The position numbers were made by a program, and so were the translations under genes. The notes below the pieces were generated by a model. That model saw only the letters and a program-made list of their open reading frames with translations. It made no database searches and was not told the origin of the DNA. Below are positions 1-8,769 of a stretch of DNA of 64,000 bases, one piece after another; position 1 is the stretch's first letter, and every line of letters begins with the position of its first letter. Origin of the DNA: Ideonella oryzae (GTDB taxonomy: Bacteria > Pseudomonadota > Gammaproteobacteria > Burkholderiales > Burkholderiaceae_C). The stretch spans positions 62,001-126,000 of the forward strand of contig NZ_JAMXMC010000004.1 of NCBI RefSeq assembly GCF_024055665.1, in the 5' to 3' direction.

Positions 1-1042
1 CCAACATGCGCAGGCTGGTCCAAGCGGTGTCCCAGGTCTGTGCGAAGGCTTGCTGCAGGCCTTCCAACGAGCCCAGCCGCACCATCACCATCGCGGGCGC
101 GCGGCCCACGTAGGCATCAATGCGGCCAATGGGGCCGCTGGCGTCACGGTCCTCGACACGCCGGGGCGTCACGGCGATCGACAGCCGCTGCCCCTGGCGT
201 TCCACCAGCCACTGCATCGTGCCAGGCGCATGGGCGCCTGCGCCACGGATCGACTCACGCAGAGACTGCGCATCCGCCACCGGCCGTCCATCCACCGTGA
301 GCACCCGGTCGCCTTCGTGCAGGCCGGCCTGCTCGGCCGGGCCACCGGCCTCCAGGCGCCCCAGCACCGGCTCGCTGAACGCATTGCCGATGCCGATGCG
401 GCGGATCAGCGGCCCGTCCAGCTCGGCGCCCTCCAATTGCCCCACCGGCAGCACCACCACCCGCCGGTGAGCGCCCTGGGCATCGGCCACAGCCAGTTGG
501 ATGGACTGCCGATCCAGCACCGCCTGGGCCAGGGCCCTGCGCACATCGTTGAGCGAGCGTGCTGCCTGCCAGTCTCCCTCGCCCACATGGAAGGACTGCA
601 CACGGTCCCCGGCCTGAAGACCGGCGCCCTCGGCCAGGCTGCCGGCAGTCGGCGCGGCCAGGACTGGCTCGGCCTCCAGGGTCCCGATCCAGCCCGCCCC
701 GGCATACAGCAGCACGGCCAGCAACAGATTGGCCACCGGTCCCGCCGCGACGATGGCCATTCGACGCCGCAGCGGCTGTCGGTCGAAGGCCTGCGCCGCC
801 TGGTCGGCTGGCACCTCGCCTTCCCGGCTGTCCAGCATGCGAACGTAGCCACCCAAAGGGATCAAGGCGAGCGTGAATTCGACACCATCGCGCGAGACAC
901 GCCGCAAGAGCACACGGCCAAACCCCACGGAGAAGCGCAGGACCTTCACACCACACCAGCGGGCCACCTTGTAGTGGCCAAATTCGTGCACGACGATGAG
1001 CACCCCCAAGGTCAGCACAAAGGCCAGTGGCGTGATCGGCAT
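1..1042 (-). CDS. rseP: RseP site-2 intramembrane zinc metalloprotease (3' end cut by window edge)
   Basis: Inner-membrane site-2 protease that in the family cleaves the anti-sigma factor RseA to release the envelope-stress sigma factor. The ATG at 1042 opens a frame that is still open at base 1, giving about 347 of an expected ~450 residues. The zinc motif HEFGH lies at residues 19-23 inside the first hydrophobic segment, and PDZ-like stretches follow. The final membrane segments and the LDG zinc ligand lie outside the window. It starts 3 bases after the dxr stop, so it is the downstream member of the dxr/cdsA operon; bamA usually follows in betaproteobacteria. Only the C-terminus is missing and no defect is seen. 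Confidence 0.93.
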   Translation of the reverse strand, partial: MPITPLAFVLTLGVLIVVHEFGHYKVARWCGVKVLRFSVGFGRVLLRRVSRDGVEFTLALIPLGGYVRMLDSREGEVPADQAAQAFDRQPLRRRMAIVAAGPVANLLLAVLLYAGAGWIGTLEAEPVLAAPTAGSLAEGAGLQAGDRVQSFHVGEGDWQAARSLNDVRRALAQAVLDRQSIQLAVADAQGAHRRVVVLPVGQLEGAELDGPLIRRIGIGNAFSEPVLGRLEAGGPAEQAGLHEGDRVLTVDGRPVADAQSLRESIRGAGAHAPGTMQWLVERQGQRLSIAVTPRRVEDRDASGPIGRIDAYVGRAPAMVMVRLGSLEGLQQAFAQTWDTAWTSLRML

Positions 1043-1045
1043 GGG

Positions 1046-2239
1046 TCAGTTCAGGCGGGCAATGATCTCGCGTGCACGAAGGCGGGCCTGCTCATCCAGC
1101 GCGAGCAGGGCCTCCACCGGCACATCCAGCGACAGACTCAGGCGAGGCACCTCAAGTTCCAGCGTCCGGGCCACGACTTCGTGAATCTCGGTGAACCGCA
1201 GGCGGCGCGCCAGGAACGCCGCCACGGCTTCTTCATTGGCAGCATTGAGCACGGCCGTGCTGCCATGCGGACCTTCCAAAGCCTCCCAGGCCAGAAAGAG
1301 GCCAGGAAAACGGGCACGCTCGGGCGCCTCGAAAGTCAGGGATTTGAGGCTCAAAAAATCCAGCGCGGCGGCCCCCGAGGCGATGCGCTCCGGGAAGGAC
1401 AGACCGTAGGCAATGGGCACGCGCATGTCGGGCGTGCCCAACTGGGCCAACACCGACTGGTCGCGGCAGACCACCATCGAGTGGATGATGCTCTGAGGAT
1501 GGATGACCACCTTCACCTGGGACGGGGTCAGATCGAACAGCCAACGGGCCTCGATGACCTCCAGCGCCTTGTTCATCATCGTGGCCGAATCCACCGAAAT
1601 CTTGCGACCCATCACCCAATTCGGGTGGGCACAGGCCTGATCCGGTGTCACCTCTCGCAGACTGGCCGGCTCGGCTTGGCGAAATGGGCCGCCGGAGGCG
1701 GTCAGCACGATGTGATCGATGCGTTGCGCCCAGGTCGAGCGGTCTTCGGGCAGGCACTGGAAGATGGCCGAGTGCTCGCTGTCGATGGGCAGCAGTTGCG
1801 CCCCTCCATCACGCACCGCGGCGATGAACTGGGCACCGCCCACGACCAGGGCCTCCTTGTTGGCCAGCAGCAGGCGCTTGCCCGCGCGGGCTGCGGCCAT
1901 GCAGGCCGGCAGGCCGGCGGCACCGACGATGGCGGCCATCACGCTGTCCACCTCGCCGTGGGCCGCCAGGGCCACCAGGGCCTGCGGCCCGGCCAGCACC
2001 TCGGTGGGCAGCCCCTCGGCGCGCACCGCAGAGGCCAGCCGCTGCGCAGCATCCATGTCACTCATGGCCGCCCAGCGGGGCCGCCATTGCCGGCATTGGG
2101 CCAGGAGTTCGTCCACGCGCGAATGCGCGCTCAGAGCGACCACCTCGAACCGTTCGGGGTGGCGTGCCGCCACATCCAGCGTGTTGGTACCGATCGACCC
2201 GGTCGACCCCAGAATGCACAGCCTCTGCCGCGTCGTCAT
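1046..2239 (-). CDS. dxr: 1-deoxy-D-xylulose-5-phosphate reductoisomerase
   Basis: Cytoplasmic enzyme of the MEP isoprenoid pathway: converts DXP to MEP with NADPH. The 397-residue product has the NADPH loop GSTGSIG at residues 11-17, LLANKEALV, the metal and substrate segment PIDSEHSAIFQ, SVDSATMMNKALE and HPQSIIHSMV. The ATG at 2239 was chosen because the longer open frame adds 74 residues with no family similarity that overlap cdsA. It lies between cdsA (11 bases upstream) and rseP (3 bases downstream). Together with ispG near 25 kb it supplies isoprenoid precursors used by uppS and by the squalene genes hpnCDE in the same window. Confidence 0.97.
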   Translation of the reverse strand: MTTRQRLCILGSTGSIGTNTLDVAARHPERFEVVALSAHSRVDELLAQCRQWRPRWAAMSDMDAAQRLASAVRAEGLPTEVLAGPQALVALAAHGEVDSVMAAIVGAAGLPACMAAARAGKRLLLANKEALVVGGAQFIAAVRDGGAQLLPIDSEHSAIFQCLPEDRSTWAQRIDHIVLTASGGPFRQAEPASLREVTPDQACAHPNWVMGRKISVDSATMMNKALEVIEARWLFDLTPSQVKVVIHPQSIIHSMVVCRDQSVLAQLGTPDMRVPIAYGLSFPERIASGAAALDFLSLKSLTFEAPERARFPGLFLAWEALEGPHGSTAVLNAANEEAVAAFLARRLRFTEIHEVVARTLELEVPRLSLSLDVPVEALLALDEQARLRAREIIARLN

Positions 2240-2250
2240 CGTCTTCTCCC

Positions 2251-3087
2251 TCACAGGCTGGCCAGCGCCATCACGGCTGGCAGCACCGGCAACAGGGCGT
2301 CCACCCGGTCCAGCACACCACCGTGTCCCGGCAGCAAGCCACTCGAATCCTTCATGCCCGCCGCCCGTTTGGCCAGCGACTCCAGCAGATCGCCCATGAT
2401 GCCCAGCGCGACGAGGGCCGCCAGGGCCAGCACGGCGCCCAGCCCCCCCAAGCCGGACCACAGGCGGTCAAACAAGCTTGTCGCAGCGGCATCCACCCAG
2501 TGCTCAGCCCCCGCCCAGGCCAGGGCCAACAGGCCCACACCGACCAAGCCGGTCCAGGCCCCCTCCCAGGTCTTGCCCGGACTGATCGTCACGGCCAGCT
2601 TGCGCCGCCCCCAGGTCTTGCCACCGAAATAGGCGGCGATGTCCGACATCCAGACCAGGCACAGCGCCGAGAGCAGAAAGTTGAGCCCCAGCCCGCGGGC
2701 GTTGCAGAAAGCCAGCCAGGCGGCCGGCAGCACCAGCACCCCGATGAACCAGCGTGCACCGCGGGGCAGATGAGGCCAGGCCTGCGGGCCGCTGCGCAGG
2801 CCCAGGGCGCCGCCCACCACCCAACAGACCGTGGCCGCCCACCAGACCCAGGCGGGCGCCTGGACGGACCAGCCGGCCCAGGCGCCCAGGGCACACAAGG
2901 CCACCACCACCGCCCCCGTGCCCCAGGTGCGCCAACCTGAGAAACCGTTCAGGCGGGCCCATTCCCAGCCCCCAGCCCCGATGAGCACCAAGGTCAGCAA
3001 GGCGAAGGGCCAAGGCGAACTGGCCAGCAGCGCAGGCAGAAGCAGCGCCAGCAGGACCAGCGCGGTGATGACTCGTTGGATCAGCAT
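2251..3087 (-). CDS. cdsA: Phosphatidate cytidylyltransferase (CDP-diglyceride synthase)
   Basis: Integral inner-membrane enzyme that makes CDP-diacylglycerol from phosphatidate and CTP, the branch point of phospholipid synthesis. The 278-residue product is strongly hydrophobic with about seven to eight membrane segments. The C-terminal CDS signature is visible (SPGKTWEGAWTG, then GDLLESLAKR, then the HGGVLDRVDALL end). The start at 3087 (MLIQRVIT) is preferred; the upstream extension of 28 residues runs into uppS and is Arg/Ser-rich. It sits between uppS and dxr in the standard proteobacterial order. Confidence 0.96.
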   Translation of the reverse strand: MLIQRVITALVLLALLLPALLASSPWPFALLTLVLIGAGGWEWARLNGFSGWRTWGTGAVVVALCALGAWAGWSVQAPAWVWWAATVCWVVGGALGLRSGPQAWPHLPRGARWFIGVLVLPAAWLAFCNARGLGLNFLLSALCLVWMSDIAAYFGGKTWGRRKLAVTISPGKTWEGAWTGLVGVGLLALAWAGAEHWVDAAATSLFDRLWSGLGGLGAVLALAALVALGIMGDLLESLAKRAAGMKDSSGLLPGHGGVLDRVDALLPVLPAVMALASL

Positions 3088-3097
3088 GGAGACCCGA

Positions 3098-3838
3098 TCA
3101 GGCCGACTGCTCGGGCGCCTGCGCCTGCTTGACACCGCCGAAGCGCCGATCCCGGCGGGCGAAATCGGCAAAGGCCTTGTCCAGCTCGGCTTCGTCGAAG
3201 TCCGGCCAGAGGCAGTCAGTGAAATACAACTCGGCGTAGGCCAGTTGCCAGAGCAGGAAATTGCTCACCCGCACCTCGCCACCCGTGCGGATGAACAGAT
3301 CCGGATCCGGCGCATAGGCCAAGGCCATGTGACGAGACAGCGCTTCCTCGGTCAGCGCCTCGGGCGAGACACCTTCGGCCAGCGCGCGCTGGCAGGCCTG
3401 GACGATGTCCCAGCGGCCGCCGTAATTGAAGGCCACCGTCACATGCAGACCGGTGTTGTTGCGGGTCTGTTCCTCGGCCTCATTCCAAGCATGACGCACC
3501 CGCTCGGACACCTTGCTGCGGTCTCCAGCCACATGGATGCGTACGCCACGTGAGGCCAGCTTGGCCAGGTACTTCGAGATCCCGACCAGGACCAGATTCA
3601 TCAGGCCGGAAACCTCGTCCTCGGGACGCTTCCAGTTCTCCGAGGAGAAGGCGTAGACCGTCAGGTATTCGACCCCGCGCTTCTGGCAATGGTCGATCAC
3701 CCGCACCACGGTCTCCATGCCGTATTTGTGGCCGAAGATGCGAGGCATGAAGCGCTTGCGCGCCCAGCGCCCGTTGCCATCCATCACGATAGCCACGTGG
3801 CGCGGAATGCTGCCCTCAGGCGGAACCGAGGAGGTCAT
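3098..3838 (-). CDS. uppS: Undecaprenyl diphosphate synthase (cis-prenyltransferase)
   Basis: Cytoplasmic cis-prenyltransferase that condenses FPP with eight IPP units to make the C55 lipid carrier for peptidoglycan and O-antigen. The 246-residue length is typical. MDGNGRWA at residues 19-26 holds the catalytic Asp20. HxxG, SSENWKRP and the C-terminal RTGGEVRVSNFL/WQ segment are all present. It begins 5 bases after frr and ends 10 bases before cdsA, so the genes are co-transcribed. Confidence 0.97.
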   Translation of the reverse strand: MTSSVPPEGSIPRHVAIVMDGNGRWARKRFMPRIFGHKYGMETVVRVIDHCQKRGVEYLTVYAFSSENWKRPEDEVSGLMNLVLVGISKYLAKLASRGVRIHVAGDRSKVSERVRHAWNEAEEQTRNNTGLHVTVAFNYGGRWDIVQACQRALAEGVSPEALTEEALSRHMALAYAPDPDLFIRTGGEVRVSNFLLWQLAYAELYFTDCLWPDFDEAELDKAFADFARRDRRFGGVKQAQAPEQSA

Positions 3839-3843
3839 CCGTG

Positions 3844-4404
3844 TCAGACGGCCAGGATGTCGGCTTCCTTGGCCTGCACCGTTTTGTCGATCTCGGTGAT
3901 CGTGCGGTCGGTCAGCTTCTGGACATCGTCCTGAGCGCGACGCTCGTCGTCCTCGGTGATGGCCTTGTCCTTGAGCAGCTTCTTCAGATGCTCGTTGGCA
4001 TCGCGGCGCAGGTTGCGCACGGCCACCTTGGCGTCCTCGCCTTCGCCGCGGGCGACCTTGGTCAGCTCCTTGCGACGCTCTTCGGTCAGCGCGGGCATCG
4101 GCACGCGGATCAGATCGCCTTGCGAGGCCGGATTCAGGCCCAGATCCGACTCGCGGATGGCCTTCTCGATCTTGGAGGCCAGGCCCTTTTCCCAGGGCTG
4201 CACGCTGATCGTGCGGGCGTCGAGCAGGCTCAGGTTGGCCACCTGGCTCAGCGGCACCATGGAGCCGTAGTACTCGACATGGACCTGGTCCAGGATGCCC
4301 GGGTGGGCACGGCCGGTACGGATCTTCTGCAGCTCGTTCTTCAGGGCCTCGACCGACTTGGCCATCTTGGTCTCGGCGGTCTTCTTGATGTCAGCAATGG
4401 TCAT
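3844..4404 (-). CDS. frr: Ribosome recycling factor
   Basis: Splits the post-termination ribosome together with EF-G. The 186-residue product is the usual length, beginning [11 protein letters not shown], with the conserved [11 protein letters not shown] segment, the [16 protein letters not shown] block and a helical C-terminus. The ATG at 4404 is preferred; the longer frame adds 43 Gly/Arg-rich residues overlapping pyrH. It follows pyrH by 23 bases and precedes uppS by 5 bases. Confidence 0.97.
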   Translation of the reverse strand: MTIADIKKTAETKMAKSVEALKNELQKIRTGRAHPGILDQVHVEYYGSMVPLSQVANLSLLDARTISVQPWEKGLASKIEKAIRESDLGLNPASQGDLIRVPMPALTEERRKELTKVARGEGEDAKVAVRNLRRDANEHLKKLLKDKAITEDDERRAQDDVQKLTDRTITEIDKTVQAKEADILAV

Positions 4405-4427
4405 GATCGTTCGCGTTCCGTAAATCC

Positions 4428-5138
4428 TCAGACGTGCACCAGGGTGCCCTCGTCCTCGCCCAGCACCACCCGCTTGAGGGCGCCCGGCTTGAAGATGGAA
4501 AAGACCTTGATCGGCAGCTTCTGGTCGCGGCACAGCGCGAAGGCGGTGGCGTCCAGCACCTGCAGGTTCTTGGAGATCGCCTCATCGAAGCTGATCTGGC
4601 TGTAGCGGGTGGCCGAAGGATCCTTCTTCGGGTCGGCGGTGTAGACGCCATCCACCTTGGTGGCCTTGAGCACCACCTGGGCGCCGATCTCGGCTCCGCG
4701 CAGGGCGGCGGCGGTGTCGGTGGTGAAGAAGGGGTTGCCGGTGCCCGCAGCAAACACGACCACCTTGCCCTCTTCGAGGTACTGCAGCGCCTTGGGCCGC
4801 ACGTAGGGCTCGACCACCTGCTCGATCGAGATGGCGGACATCACGCGGGCGGTCATGCCTTCCTGGCGCATCGTGTCAGCCAGGGCCAGCGAGTTCATCA
4901 CCGTGGCCAGCATGCCCATGTAGTCGGCGGTGGCGCGGTCCATGCCCACCGAGCCGCCAGCCACGCCGCGGAAGATGTTGCCACCACCGATCACCACGGC
5001 CACCTCGCAGCCCATCTCGGTGATCTCCTGCACTTCCTTGACCATGCGGACCATGGTCGCGCGGTTGATGCCGTAGGCATCGTCGCCCATCAGGGCCTCA
5101 CCGGACAGTTTGAGCAGGATGCGCTTGTAGGCTGGCAT
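4428..5138 (-). CDS. pyrH: UMP kinase
   Basis: Hexameric bacterial uridylate kinase (amino-acid-kinase fold) forming UDP from UMP and ATP. The product is 236 residues: [16 protein letters not shown] at the start, the [10 protein letters not shown] loop, [11 protein letters not shown] and the acceptor segment [16 protein letters not shown]. The ATG at 5138 matches the family start; the 62-residue extension in the open frame runs into the tsf gap and is not conserved-looking. A 100-base gap separates it from tsf; the TACACT hexamer there could be a weak internal promoter. Confidence 0.97.
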   Translation of the reverse strand: MPAYKRILLKLSGEALMGDDAYGINRATMVRMVKEVQEITEMGCEVAVVIGGGNIFRGVAGGSVGMDRATADYMGMLATVMNSLALADTMRQEGMTARVMSAISIEQVVEPYVRPKALQYLEEGKVVVFAAGTGNPFFTTDTAAALRGAEIGAQVVLKATKVDGVYTADPKKDPSATRYSQISFDEAISKNLQVLDATAFALCRDQKLPIKVFSIFKPGALKRVVLGEDEGTLVHV

Positions 5139-5238
5139 GCGGGGTTCCCCAGAGCGGCGTGGATCTCGTGAATCGGCGGAAAGTGTACGCGGCGCGCTCC
5201 TGGTGAGGGTTGCAGCCGCGTACCGGTCAGGGCCTGAC

Positions 5239-6135
5239 TTATTGGCCCTTGGCGGCGGCCACCTGGGCAGCCACTTCGGCGGCGAAGTCGTCCACCTTCT
5301 TCTCGATGCCCTCGCCCACCACATACAGGGTGAAACCCTTGACGCTGGTGTTGGCCGACTTCAGGTAGGCACCCACGGTCTGCTTGCCGTCGGAGGCCTT
5401 CACGAAGACCTGGTCCACCAGCGAGACTTCCTTCAGGTACTTCTGCACCGAACCTTCAACCATCTTGGCCACGATCTCGGCCGGCTTGCCGGATTCGGCT
5501 GCCTTGGCTTCGGCCACCGAGCGCTCGCGGGCGATCAGGTCGGCCGACACTTCGGCGGAGGTCAGGGCCACCGGCTTCATGGCGGCGATGTGCATCGCCA
5601 CGTCCTTGGCAGCCACGGCATCGCCGTCGAACTCGACGACCACGCCGATGCGGGTGCCGTGCAGGTAAGTGGCCAGGGAGCCACCGTTGGCCCAGCGCTG
5701 GTAGCGGCGGAAGGACATGTTCTCGCCGATCTTGCCGATCAGGCCCTTGCGCACGTCTTCCAGGGTGGGGCCGAAGCCGTCCTGCTCGTAGGCCAGGGTG
5801 CCCAGGGCCGCGATATCGGCCGGGTTGTGCTTGGCCACCAGTTCGGCAGCGGCCTTGGCCATGGCCAGGAAGCTGTCGTTCTTGGTCACGAAGTCGGTTT
5901 CGCAGTTGACTTCGATCATCGCGCCGGTCTTGCCGTCGATGAAGGAAGCGACCACGCCTTCGGCGGTCACGCGGGCGGCGGCCTTGCCAGCCTTGGTGCC
6001 CAGCTTGACGCGCAGCAGCTCCTCGGCCTTGGTCATGTCGCCTTCGGCTTCGGTCAGGGCCTTCTTGCACTCCATCATCGGGGCATCGGTCTTGGCGCGC
6101 AGTTCAGCAACCATGCCGGCGGTAATAGCAGCCAT
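5239..6135 (-). CDS. tsf: Elongation factor Ts
   Basis: Guanine-nucleotide exchange factor for EF-Tu. The 298-residue product starts [13 protein letters not shown] (UBA-like N-domain). It carries the signature [12 protein letters not shown] in place of the commoner TGAGMM form, followed by the EF-Ts core with [10 protein letters not shown] and ALTSAEV. The ATG at 6135 is preceded by GGAGAG. It follows rpsB across a 117-base gap that holds an intrinsic-terminator-like hairpin, so tsf expression may be set by read-through. Confidence 0.97.
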   Translation of the reverse strand: MAAITAGMVAELRAKTDAPMMECKKALTEAEGDMTKAEELLRVKLGTKAGKAAARVTAEGVVASFIDGKTGAMIEVNCETDFVTKNDSFLAMAKAAAELVAKHNPADIAALGTLAYEQDGFGPTLEDVRKGLIGKIGENMSFRRYQRWANGGSLATYLHGTRIGVVVEFDGDAVAAKDVAMHIAAMKPVALTSAEVSADLIARERSVAEAKAAESGKPAEIVAKMVEGSVQKYLKEVSLVDQVFVKASDGKQTVGAYLKSANTSVKGFTLYVVGEGIEKKVDDFAAEVAAQVAAAKGQ

Positions 6136-6203
6136 GTTTCTCTCTCCGTGTGAGGTGGTCTTCGCAACCACCCGAGGTTCAATCAGAAATCGTTTCGGGG
6201 GTG

Positions 6204-6229
6204 TGAAAAAGGGGCTGTAGCAGCCCCTT
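6204..6229 (-). terminator. Intrinsic terminator / attenuator between rpsB and tsf
   Basis: On the minus strand a perfect stem AAGGGGCTG / CAGCCCCTT with a 3-base loop is followed by TTT, just after the rpsB stop. Termination here would lower tsf relative to rpsB. A second small hairpin (GGTGGT / ACCACC, near 6158-6177) lies between it and the tsf ribosome binding site. Confidence 0.75.
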
Positions 6230-6252
6230 GGTCACTGGCGCGATGCGCCTGC

Positions 6253-6999
6253 TCAGGCTTCTTCGCTGACTTCGACGAATTCGTCACCGTCGGCGGCCAC
6301 GGCCTGCACCAGCTCGGTGGCGGCGTTGGCCTTGCCTTCCAGCACGGCGTCAGCCATGGCCTTGGCGTACAGGGCCACAGCCTTGGCGGAGTCGTCGTTG
6401 CCGGGGATCACGTAATCCACGCCATCGGGCGAGTGGTTGGTGTCCACCACGCCGACGACCGGGATGCCCAGCTTCTGGGCTTCCGCCACGGCGATCTTGT
6501 GGAAGCCCACGTCGATCACGAAGATGGCATCCGGCAGCGCGCCCATGTCCTGGATGCCGCCGATGTCCTTTTCCAGCTTGGTCAGCTCACGGTCGAACAG
6601 CAGCGCTTCCTTTTTGATGCGCATTTCGGCGCCAGAGTCCTTCTGGGCCTGCATGTCCTTGAGCTTCTTCAGCGAGCCCTTGACCGTCTTGAAGTTGGTC
6701 AGCATGCCACCCAGCCAACGCTGGTCAACATAGGGCATGCCGCAGCGGGCGGCTTCCAGAGCCACCACGTCACGCGCCTGACGCTTGGTGCCCACGAACA
6801 GGATGGTGCCGCGCTTGGCCGACAGCTGACGCACGAACTTCAGAGCTTCCTCGAACTTCGGCAGCGTCTTTTCGAGGTTGATGATGTGGATCTTGTTGCG
6901 ATGGCCGTAAATGAACGGCGCCATCTTGGGGTTCCAGAAGCGGGTTTGGTGACCAAAGTGGACACCGGCTTCCAGCATTTCGCGCATCGAAACAGACAT
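6253..6999 (-). CDS. rpsB: 30S ribosomal protein S2
   Basis: Small-subunit ribosomal protein, 248 residues. It starts [20 protein letters not shown] and contains the [38 protein letters not shown] and [15 protein letters not shown] blocks. The C-terminus ends in an acidic tail ([12 protein letters not shown]). The ATG at 6999 is chosen over the in-frame start 4 codons upstream because MSVSMREML is the usual betaproteobacterial start and GGAG sits upstream. It is the first gene of the operon and is preceded by a ~200-base leader. Confidence 0.97.
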   Translation of the reverse strand: MSVSMREMLEAGVHFGHQTRFWNPKMAPFIYGHRNKIHIINLEKTLPKFEEALKFVRQLSAKRGTILFVGTKRQARDVVALEAARCGMPYVDQRWLGGMLTNFKTVKGSLKKLKDMQAQKDSGAEMRIKKEALLFDRELTKLEKDIGGIQDMGALPDAIFVIDVGFHKIAVAEAQKLGIPVVGVVDTNHSPDGVDYVIPGNDDSAKAVALYAKAMADAVLEGKANAATELVQAVAADGDEFVEVSEEA

Positions 7000-7207
7000 G
7001 GAGTACTCCAAAGGTTGGGTCTAGAAGCCCGGTCCTGATTGCCGCGCCGCAGAAAACCATCCGCAGGCCACACGCAACACCTTGAGAGACCGGGTTCGCG
7101 ATTGAGGCAGCCACCACCACGGCAGCCACCTGTTCACCCCGCGGCAAACATTCGAAAAAGCGCCCAGAAGAAGGCCCTCAAAGAATTCCGCAGAGGTAAA
7201 CCGCAAG
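7000..7207 (-). promoter_or_regulatory. Long structured 5' leader of rpsB
   Basis: About 200 transcribed bases separate the TACAAT -10 (7208-7213) from the rpsB start. CCCGGTC and its complement GACCGGG (7028-7034 and 7088-7094) can form a 7-bp helix closing a 53-base domain next to the ribosome binding site. The direct repeat GTGGCTGCC also occurs twice. In enteric bacteria S2 represses its own mRNA through the leader; a similar role here is inference. Confidence 0.5.
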
Positions 7208-7213
7208 ATTGTA
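7208..7213 (-). promoter_or_regulatory. Candidate sigma-70 -10 element for rpsB operon
   Basis: TACAAT on the minus strand within TGCTACAATCTTGC matches the -10 consensus at five of six positions. No good -35 is seen 16-18 bases upstream, which is GC-rich. It lies ~208 bases before the rpsB start. Confidence 0.55.
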
Positions 7214-7509
7214 GCAGAAACTGCGACGCCGCCCCACCCGTTGGCGACAGCGACGGGAGACCGAGGAGAACCGTGTCCAAACGCAAGGCACAATGCCACT
7301 TGTCAACAACGCGATGCCGGGCGCCACGCCACCGCTGCACAGCGGTTCCAGCGTGCCTGGGGCACTGGGGGTCCCGCTCCCACCCCTGCCGCCCGCGGCT
7401 TTTCTGATGCAATCCCGGTTTCTGATCCCGTTCTCACCACAGCGCCCTCAGGGCTCAGCCGCCCGGCCACCGAGCCGCCCTCATCTCTGTTCAGACCGGA
7501 GCGCCTGAC
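7214..7509. other. Intergenic region between rpsB promoter and FAD oxidoreductase gene
   Basis: About 296 bases between divergent transcription units. The plus strand ends in GGAG (7498-7501), 8 bases before the ATG of the oxidoreductase gene. A 71-codon open frame at 7293-7508 is Pro/Ser-rich without recognisable features and is not called. No clear promoter, hairpin-with-T-tract or repeat was found otherwise. Confidence 0.5.
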
Positions 7510-8724
7510 ATGCACATTGGCATCGTGGGCGCCGGATTTGTCGGTGTTTGCACCGCCTTGGAGTTGTCCCTGCGCGGGCACCGGGTGGAGGTGTTTGAAC
7601 GCCGCAGCGGGATCGCCGCCGAGTCGAGCTTTGCGGGCGCCGGCATCCTCTGCCCGACGGTGTTGCCCAGCCTGACCCGACACCCTCGGTGGCAGCAGCG
7701 CGCGCCGTGGAATCCCCAGGCCCGCCACCAGGCCCGCGCCCGCAAACAGCCGGATTGGCTCGCCCGTCAGCAGGTGCTGGTGCGTCTGTCCGAACTGGGC
7801 GAGCGCTGGCTGGAGCGGCTCGAAAGCGAGCACCACCTGGAGTTTGAGCAAAGGCGCGGCTGGCTGATCCTGCATTCCGATGAACGCAGCCTCAAGCTCG
7901 GCCCGGCGGATGCCGCCCACCTGGTCAGCCTGGGCCTGCCTCATCAGGTGCTTGGGCGCGAGGCGCTGAGCCAGGCCGAACCCGCGCTCGACACCGGCCG
8001 CCCCGCGGCGGGAGGGCTCTGGCTGCCCCAGGTCCGGGTGGTGAACACCCGCCAGCTGGCGCAGCTGCTCAGGCAACTGGCCCAGCAGGCTGGCGCCCTC
8101 TTCCACCTCAACACCGAGGTGGACGAAATCGACCCCCGGCACCCGACCCGACTGAGCCATGGGGCGATGGGCAGCAATCCACGGCAGGAGACCCGATTCG
8201 ACGCCGTGGCGCTCTGCACCGGCACCACCTCCATGCAATGGCTGAAGACCCAGGGCCTGCGGCTGCCCCTGCGCGCCGCCCCCGGCTGCTCGGTGACCGC
8301 CCCCCTGAACCTGCCCGAGGCGATGCCGGATCCGGGACCGCAGGGGGCTGTCACGGACGCCCAGACGGGTCTGGTCCTGTCACGGCTGGGCACACGGGTG
8401 CGGATCACCGACCCGTGGGCCGAGCTGGACGCCAAGGGTCGGCCGTCCAGCCGCACACAGAGCCGGATGTACGGCGCGCTGGAGCGCTGGTTTCCGGAAG
8501 CCGGGCACGGCAATCCAGCCCAAGCCTGGCAAGGCACACGCGCAACGCTGCCTGACGACGCTCCGGTTGTGGGCCCCAGCCCCTGGCCGGGCCTGTGGTT
8601 GAACCTGGGCCACGGCGACCAGGGCAGCGCCCTGGCTGGCGGCTGTGCCCACCTGCTGGCCGACGGCCTGGAAGGGCGCCCCGCCCAGGATGGGCAGGAC
8701 TTGCTGAGCTGCACGCGCTGGTGA
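7510..8724 (+). CDS. FAD-dependent oxidoreductase, D-amino-acid dehydrogenase (DadA) family
   Basis: The 404-residue protein begins with a Rossmann dinucleotide motif, GIVGAGFVG at residues 4-12, followed by the acidic end of strand 2 (EVFER) and the ESSFAGAG segment typical of DAO/DadA proteins. A second FAD contact region lies near the C-terminus (LWLNLGHGDQGSALAGG). It would oxidatively deaminate an amino acid or a related amine, passing electrons to the respiratory chain. The substrate cannot be told from sequence, and no alanine racemase or transport gene is adjacent, so the dadA symbol is withheld. SD GGAG supports this ATG. It lies 45 bases upstream of the NAD(P)HX repair gene on the same strand. 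Confidence 0.85.
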   Translation: MHIGIVGAGFVGVCTALELSLRGHRVEVFERRSGIAAESSFAGAGILCPTVLPSLTRHPRWQQRAPWNPQARHQARARKQPDWLARQQVLVRLSELGERWLERLESEHHLEFEQRRGWLILHSDERSLKLGPADAAHLVSLGLPHQVLGREALSQAEPALDTGRPAAGGLWLPQVRVVNTRQLAQLLRQLAQQAGALFHLNTEVDEIDPRHPTRLSHGAMGSNPRQETRFDAVALCTGTTSMQWLKTQGLRLPLRAAPGCSVTAPLNLPEAMPDPGPQGAVTDAQTGLVLSRLGTRVRITDPWAELDAKGRPSSRTQSRMYGALERWFPEAGHGNPAQAWQGTRATLPDDAPVVGPSPWPGLWLNLGHGDQGSALAGGCAHLLADGLEGRPAQDGQDLLSCTRW

Positions 8725-8769
8725 GCGCTCGGGGGTGACAGCGCTGCTGACGCCCGCCACACTCCCGAC

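Noticed and set aside
7293-7508. 71-codon plus-strand frame just upstream of the FAD oxidoreductase gene
   Set aside because: Pro/Ser-rich, no domain, weak SD, and its stop overlaps the SD-to-ATG spacing of the next gene.
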